DNA of 64,000 bases from NCBI GenBank assembly GCA_033002965.1, contig JAURVB010013169.1, positions 40,523 through 104,522 on the forward strand. Direction: 5' to 3'. Positions 57,727-64,000 of this stretch are shown in pieces. This DNA comes from Piper betle (lineage: Eukaryota > Streptophyta > Magnoliopsida > Piperales > Piperaceae). Under the pieces are notes generated by a model that saw only the letters and a list, made by a program, of their open reading frames with translations, was not told the DNA's origin and did not search any database. The translations under genes and the position numbers were made by a program. How positions within the stretch are numbered: the stretch's first letter is position 1; every line of letters begins with the position of its first letter.

Positions 57727-59600
57727 TGTTGTATGACCAAAGGAAATTTTTTGTTCATCAAGCATGGAGGACTTGATGAAATTGTTGTCTTTCAATTTTT
57801 GATGATGAAATATAAATTCATATAGTATGCATGAAGTTTGCTCTTTGTTATGTCTTGGATGGATTAGAGCTAGTTAAATCAATTTGGATCATGATTGTTT
57901 TTATTTGGAATGTTGTGATATTTAGGATTTTATTTGAACTTGGACATGTTATTACAGACATAAGTTGTGGATAATTTCAGGATTATGTTTTGATGATTAT
58001 CATCTTAGATTGATTGGAATAAGTTATAAAGGATGCATGATCATAGTGGAGTTGGTGAGATATAGAGATGTGTATGTAACTCTTTTTCTTATAATGATTT
58101 GCTCATTGAGATGACCTAAGGGGAGAGTTAATATGTGTAATGGTCATATGTATAGGGAGAGTGTGCTCATATGCGGGGGAGTTATGAGTGCTTAGAGCAT
58201 TATCATTTCAGGATCTTGAAAATGTAATGATCAAATATTGTGAATGACTAACTCATTCTAGGATTGCAAATCTATTATTAGCCATAGGTTACATGCCTTG
58301 AGCATTATAAACATAGCATTCCATGACATGACATCTTGTATTGTTTATTGAACTAACACTTGCATAGGTGTAAAGAAATAAAGATGCATGGACTACAATC
58401 TACATGGCAAGCTCAAGTAATGCTTCATTAGGATTAACACCAATTACTTGGAGAGCTCACAACACATTGGAGTTGTTTTCATCAAACAAGGTCTAGATAG
58501 ATGTGTTGAACTCAGCTTTGATGTAACAACATTGCAAGCTCTCCATACACTATCAAAGGAATCAAACTCATAAAGACTCCAAGTGAAGAAAAGGGCCACA
58601 CAACCATCCAAAGATTAAAGATTGAACAATAGATTTAAATGTTGAAGCGGAGGACACTTGGGCCAGCATTTAGTCAGGAATTAGGTAATTGAAGCATCAA
58701 TGTGCAGACTAAGGGGAAAGGTGTTTCAACCCTTAGCTAACCTTTAGACACACGTTCGGCAACCAAAGACTTGAGGCTTGAAGAGAAGCTGTGGAGTGAA
58801 TGACTTTGGTTACCCTTCAACCAAGGGTTTGACAGCCCATGACAAAAGATCTAACGTTGGAGCTGAAAATTATAAAAGTTGGGCAGACCTTCAGCCACAC
58901 ATTTGGATATGGAAGTGATCTTTGGCGAGATTTTGGAAACAGATCATGGAGTTAAGATGCATAGAGTAGATTGGTGAAGTTCAAAAAGATGGTTCGGTCA
59001 AAGTTTGATTGAATATTCAGTAGCTAAGGCTGACATGACTAGTTTTAGGTGAATGTTCGTCTCACATTTGGTCAATAGTTTTGCAGCTGATTGTTATAAA
59101 AAGCTAACAAAACTAGCCTTTGGAAAAAAAAATAGAGGGATTCAAATGCCAACGGCTCCTATTTTGGAGAGGCTACCCATAAATTGGGCCTTGAGAATAG
59201 TGTTTTGAAACATCAAAGATGATGTTGAATTCCTAGGCTCTCTTAGATCGATTGTGGAAGCACAAGCTTGTATAAGAATTGGTTTTACCTATTAGGTTAT
59301 ATTCCCATGTGTAAATCTTGTATCTAAAGAAAGATCGCTCTCTGTGAGCCTTGCTTAAAGGTGTTTTATCTATTAGTAAATTCCCTATATGTGGGGAGTG
59401 TATGTGAGCATCTTTCATTCAAATGTATAATTCATTTCTGTGTCGAGTCTTCACTTGACTGCTGATTTACATTTCATTTAAATGTCTGAACTAGGTCCTG
59501 ACCAATCTGATCATTCTCATTCACATTTAAATTTCAAAACTGGATCTTGACGCTCATGTTGTGCATATTCAATATTTAAATATATTTACTAAATAAAATT
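57727..59600 (+). mobile_element. Sirevirus-like (Ty1/copia) LTR, partial
   Basis: It starts TGTTGTATGACC right after the tract AAGGGGAGAA. TTTTTGATGATGAAAT at 57798, long runs of GAAG/TTGAAG-rich sequence, and CCAACGGCTCCTATTTTGGA then CTACCCATAAATTGGGCC at 59150-59190 are typical of Sirevirus LTRs (inverted AACGG and TATA region). The 3' end is not defined; it meets the next LTR near 59600. Confidence 0.42.
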
Positions 59601-62517
59601 CACATCACGTTATCATGATTTCCATTTCATTACAACAATATTACTATCACTACATTTTCATCATAATATTATATCATCAGTAAAACAACAAAACATTCTA
59701 ACATCAATGTGTGTGTGTGCAAGAGACGTCACTACTCCTCGGTCTAGATGGGCACATCTAACTCCTAATCATCACCTATATATAATGAAAACACATCATT
59801 AACGAGTGTTACTTATCCAAAATATATCTATATCAAAATGGCCATGAGAGCTAACTCATATGTGAAGAAAAATATTTTTATATATTATAGTGAACTCTCT
59901 GAAGGGCATCTACTGAGGAGCCACTGGGCTGTAGACACGGTAGCATCCTTATGTGATTGGTTTGCTAATGCTACTCTTGGTATTTTCTCATTTTTTCTTG
60001 TCCCTGGGGACTACTAGAATATCCTAACCGCTCTCCTCTTCTCTATATATCTCCTAGCCTTGAGCATAAAGGTTGAGTACTCCCAGGCAGTCACCTTCAG
60101 TACCCTTTGAACTACATGTCGACGTGCGTTGTTAAACCTCTACCAGTTCTCTGGGTGTGTGGAATTCAAAATGCGGGGTCATAAGAATCCCTCCGAAATG
60201 GAACAATCCTCTCACTAAATCAAAGCCAGCTATGACTAGCACGTGCACTTTTTCATGGTACGTGCGAGTCGGTTTCCCCATCTATTGTCTCAATGAAAAC
60301 TCAATAAAACTATATATATGTCTGGGAAGGAATTTATATAATAGGCCTAAAAGCAACTTGTGTTATATCTTAATTTTGCAATCATACTCAAGGTATCTCA
60401 TCCTTGATGGTTATTAATTTCGAAAACTATTCGACTATATAACCTGAGTTCAGTGGGATCGTATAAAACACCACTTAACCCGTCCTGCAACTAATAAATC
60501 AAATCACACACAATAGAGTAATAAATCAATGGTGAGTTCTAAACGGACTTGGTAGAAGCTCCAAGTTGGTTCTCTTGCCTAGGCAACAAGCTCTTACTCC
60601 ACACATACGCATCAAATCTACGTGCTAATGCCCAGTATGATGCATGTACACTAAATCTAAGTGCATCTACCCATTATCACGTCATATGAAACATGCAATA
60701 TCAATTACACCAAAATCTCAACCTATGGCATTCAATCATGATTAGCACATGATACTAATATTACATACACCACTTATAAATATATAATATAGAGTTAATT
60801 AGATTATATTTACCCATTAATAGTCTAGCTAGGTATTCCATTTATACTATTTCATGACAATTACACGGCATTAAGAAAATTTGCATTCTAATCATATAAT
60901 CAATTTATCAACTAATTACCGACTTACATGCTTCAATCCAATTCATCTTCATTGTATTTTATGATAACATGTTATTAATAATCAACCATAACATCGTTAT
61001 TAGGGTCATGATAATCAAGTTATATACAATTCTACCATTCCATCATCAATAGTCATTGCATCATAATTAATGAATACATCATGCTAATTAATTATAAATC
61101 ATGCCGCTAATTTTAAATTAAGTATACCTAGTGTTGGCAGCGACTAACGGCCAACTAGGATTCAGCAAAGCCACAAGGGCTTGAATCGACACATGACAAG
61201 TGCAAAATCAGACAAAAGCTGGTGATGACGGCGGTGGCGTTGGTAACAACATACAAGGCTGGCGGCAGTGTTTTGCTGCCTGTAGTCGAACAACAATGGA
61301 GAAGGATGGAGTGGTCCCGACAAACACAACGAGGGGAGGAGGTTGGTGTGACTCCAATGATCCAGCAAGGTGGTGGTGGCGTCTGCTCCGGTGACCCGCT
61401 AGAGAAGATGATGGCTGTGATGGTGGTGGTTCGGTGAGGAGGAGAAGGAGGCCTGGAGCAGTAGACCAGGCTTGACCTTGATCAGGGTAGGTCGAGGAGG
61501 GTACGGACTAGGCCCAGTGGTGACGACGGTGGCCTACTGCAGCTGAGCAACATGCAGTGGAAGATCTCCCAGTGAACCAACCAAGGCAGCAGCTTTCGTC
61601 ATGCCCAGCAATGGCACAGGGTTCAGATGAAGTTGACGATGATGGGAGAGGACTGAAAATGGCCAGAGATGATGGGACACAGCTGGCAATAGAGAGGCGA
61701 CGGCCGGAAGAGGTAGCAAAAGTGGCATGGTGTGCGGCTCGGGGCGGACTAAGAAACCGTGAGAGAGTGAAGGGCAGGTCGTGTTGGGATAGTGGAAGGG
61801 GTCCAGCTGGTAAAACATGGCCGGCGGTGGAGGTGACAGCTGTGGTGATCCTGGTGGTGCTCGAAGAAAACAAAGTAAGGCAGTGGCTACTGCTGAGGAG
61901 GTGATCGGGTTGGAAAGTGTGGGAGAAACCAGGGCGGTGGAGGGGTTGGCGAGAGTAGATGGACGCCAGTGGCAGAGCAATGCCGTCGCCGGTAGTGAGA
62001 GGGTGGAAGACGATCGGGATGCATGTTGGGGCGGAGAAAAAACCTATCGGTCAGGAGAGAAATAACACGAATGGTAATTTTGTAATTAAAACGTGACTTG
62101 TTCCCGAGTTGAGTTAATAATAATAAATAAATTCCAAAAATACAAAATAAATTTTAATAAAATACCATATAATAAAATAATTGTGTCTAAGTCGAATGAC
62201 ATGTTCTAAACCTACTAACCCACCCAAAATACTAACTAACACGTCTTAATGCAATAAATAGTCTAAATCTAATTTTATAGTCTGCTATAAATAAAATAAA
62301 AAAGGAAACTGGCATACTCTTATATATTCTGATAACTTATTTTCTTTTTATGCTACTGGTACGATCATCATATATTTGGGTACACTTGACCCTCATGGTT
62401 CATACACGTAGTCGGCCTCTGCTAGTCCACGTATTCTAAAATTGACTTGATTTGAACCATTGGTTGAATTGATCGGTTTAAGAGTATAAAACTTTCACTC
62501 AGATTACTGATTTTACA
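59601..62517 (-). mobile_element. Long Ty3 LTR (copy E), distal end lost
   Basis: On the minus strand it starts TGTAAAATCAGTAATCTGAG (62517). It keeps the order of copy A: the AACACGTCTTAATGC and GACATGTTCTAAACCTAC blocks (62200-62250), the ACTTGTTCCCGAGTTGAGTT module (62095), a GC-rich block (61180-62050), ATATATATA TATA region (60311-60319), and the ACGAGTGTTACTTATCC tail (59800). The final ~600 bp are absent. A polypurine tract adjoins its start, so it is the 3' LTR of an element extending right. ORFs of up to 148 residues in the GC-rich block on both strands are rejected. Confidence 0.72.
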
Positions 62518-64000
62518 ACCTTCCTTCCTTATAAAAATTTCGTCCTCAAAATTTTAACTCAAGATCTGTATCCTCTACTACTTCAAGAGTCATGTACATC
62601 CTCACTGACTGTAGTTACATTGATATGGTGAGTATTGCTAGTGTTGCTATCAATATCGAATCTTCGTGGTTCTAAACTATTTGTGCTGGTTCTGACATCA
62701 CTATCATCATTCTCTCTGGTTCTGATCCATACTACTAACTTGGTGTAAAAGTCTAGGTCCACCCCCTAGAGTTGGACAAGCAGATAGTCTAGAGTACTGC
62801 AAAGTGCTAATCTGAGATACATCTAAGAAAACTATGTCAGAGCATGTCATACCTACTAACATTTACCCATGTCTCTTTGATCCTCATCAATCTGAAAGGT
62901 CAACTATGTGTACTTTTAGGACACTCTGCTCCAGGTCATACAACCATCTTAAGTTGTGCTATGAGTCTCCTACTATGTAGTGGACACTAATACTAGGTAC
63001 GAATGTATGGGCTAATGATCTGCACGACTCATTGTCGCTAGTGTAGATCCAACTCTCATGTGTCCCTATATAAGTAACTGGACTACTCAACGGGTCCTAG
63101 TTGGTTTGGTCCTGAGTCAAATATCTCACTCTATTCTAGAAGAGAACAAGGATAGCTGCTATGATTCTACTGCATATTATGGTTTTGATGGCCATCTATA
63201 CAACTACTAACTGCAGGTGAAGGGAACTCTCTGTGATAGAATAGTGGTGAGAACACACGTACATGTACAATAGTCTCAAGGAGTATGAAAACATACTCTA
63301 CATGAAACTGTGAAATTCGCATCTAGTTGGTGGCATGTGCTATGGTCAATGTCTACTCATCTCAATCATTTGGATAAACTGATAGGAGAGCTCTTCTCGG
63401 TAGTGAAAATCTCTGACTTACTGTGTGACGACTCGGGTTATAGGAAAGGAGACTGAATCTCGTGAAAATCTGCTCACACTACTCAAGAACTATCAGTAGG
63501 TGATATCTCATCCTCACATGTGGGATCAAACGTAAGGTAAACTAGGGAAATCCGCTAGGCTAAGGATAGCCTACTACATAGATATGTCACTCTGGTCAAA
63601 ATAATTGTGTGATATCTCATCCTCACATGTGGGATCAAGGTATCATGCAATGTGACAAGGGAGATGAAATCCCTGCCTAGCATATTGGGTGGTCAAAATA
63701 TGAGTAGGTCTATGGACTTGTCTATAAGATCACCCTGATTTACTATTCTATAGGCGATTAGTCTATAAAAATGTCAATCAATGAAGAGTCTCAGAAATGG
63801 CTCCTGAGTGGCTCTAGTTCAATCCGCTAACAATAAGCATGTGTTTCTCGATATTGTACTAGTCACGCGCTTCTAAACGAGCAGGGTTCAAATGACCCAA
63901 AGAACCACTGTCTGCCCTCGAGTCTACGGGGACCATAGTGAGGTTTGAGACGTGTCTCATCCGCTATTTAGTGGTCTGTGACCTGTTGTCCCATGCCAAT
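62518..64000 (-). mobile_element. Internal flank of the copy E element, non-coding
   Basis: ACCTTCCTTCCTTATAAAAA (62518-62537) is a polypurine tract on the minus strand. The rest shows no recognisable pol domain and no long frame. An exact 30-bp direct repeat, GTGATATCTCATCCTCACAT then GTGGGATCAA, lies at 63500-63529 and 63609-63638. The region may be the long 3' untranslated part of a Ty3 element; this is inference from position. Confidence 0.4.

Noticed and set aside
61508..61980. 121- and 148-residue ORFs near the right end
   Set aside because: GC-rich block of LTR copy E; same reasons as the other LTR ORFs.

Overview
This is a stretch of plant nuclear DNA, almost certainly angiosperm. 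The evidence is dense nested LTR retrotransposons primed by initiator-Met tRNA, a FAR1-domain Mutator-like transposase, plant-type Copia, Ty3 and L1 remnants, and one gene that reads as a plant NIMIN (NPR1-interacting) protein. The species cannot be named from the sequence. Genes are very sparse: one apparently intact gene in 64 kb (NIMIN-like, minus strand, 44283-44744) and one possible fragment of an unknown gene (1807-2429, minus). No rRNA, tRNA or CRISPR feature was recognised.

Layout. 1-7.4 kb: AT-rich intergenic DNA, the gene fragment and a decayed Copia element lacking most of RT. 7.4-12.9 kb: pieces of long-LTR Ty3 elements, including a 1.9 kb solo LTR (11007-12930). 16.0-20.8 kb: a Mutator-like element with long GC-rich inverted ends, a broken FAR1/MULE transposase, a retro-LTR in its intron and a 104-bp tandem repeat. 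21.9-26.2 kb: a diverged solo LTR and a small inverted-repeat element in AT-rich DNA. 26228-42504: one Ty3 element (Del/Tekay-like, minus strand) bounded by AAAAT target duplications. Its pol is split by a solo LTR (32837-40221, GGGAA duplications), which itself carries two further insertions (33397-34566 with GTCAC; 35441-38822 with CATTC). A hAT-like element with an 8-bp duplication sits in its left LTR. 43.5-45.0 kb: L1 remnant, the NIMIN-like gene and its TGACG-rich upstream region. 45.0-51.6 kb: an inverted-repeat DNA element interrupted by a coding-free LTR element (45705-51344, GTTAA), itself interrupted by a 3.07 kb solo LTR (46788-49856, TCCAA). 52.7-64 kb: a composite Ty3 LTR with PBS and leader, a Sirevirus-like LTR, and another long Ty3 LTR with its internal flank.

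Recurrent themes. Five insertions can be bounded to the base by 5-bp duplications. Long LTRs here end TGTAA...TTATA rather than TG...CA. A GACTCGAG-containing module next to a very GC-rich block recurs in LTRs and also inside two unrelated DNA transposons. Microsatellites sit exactly where related LTRs have their TATA box. The functional core is the NIMIN-like gene, whose upstream DNA carries paired TGACG sites of the kind bound by TGA bZIP factors, suggesting salicylate-responsive control.
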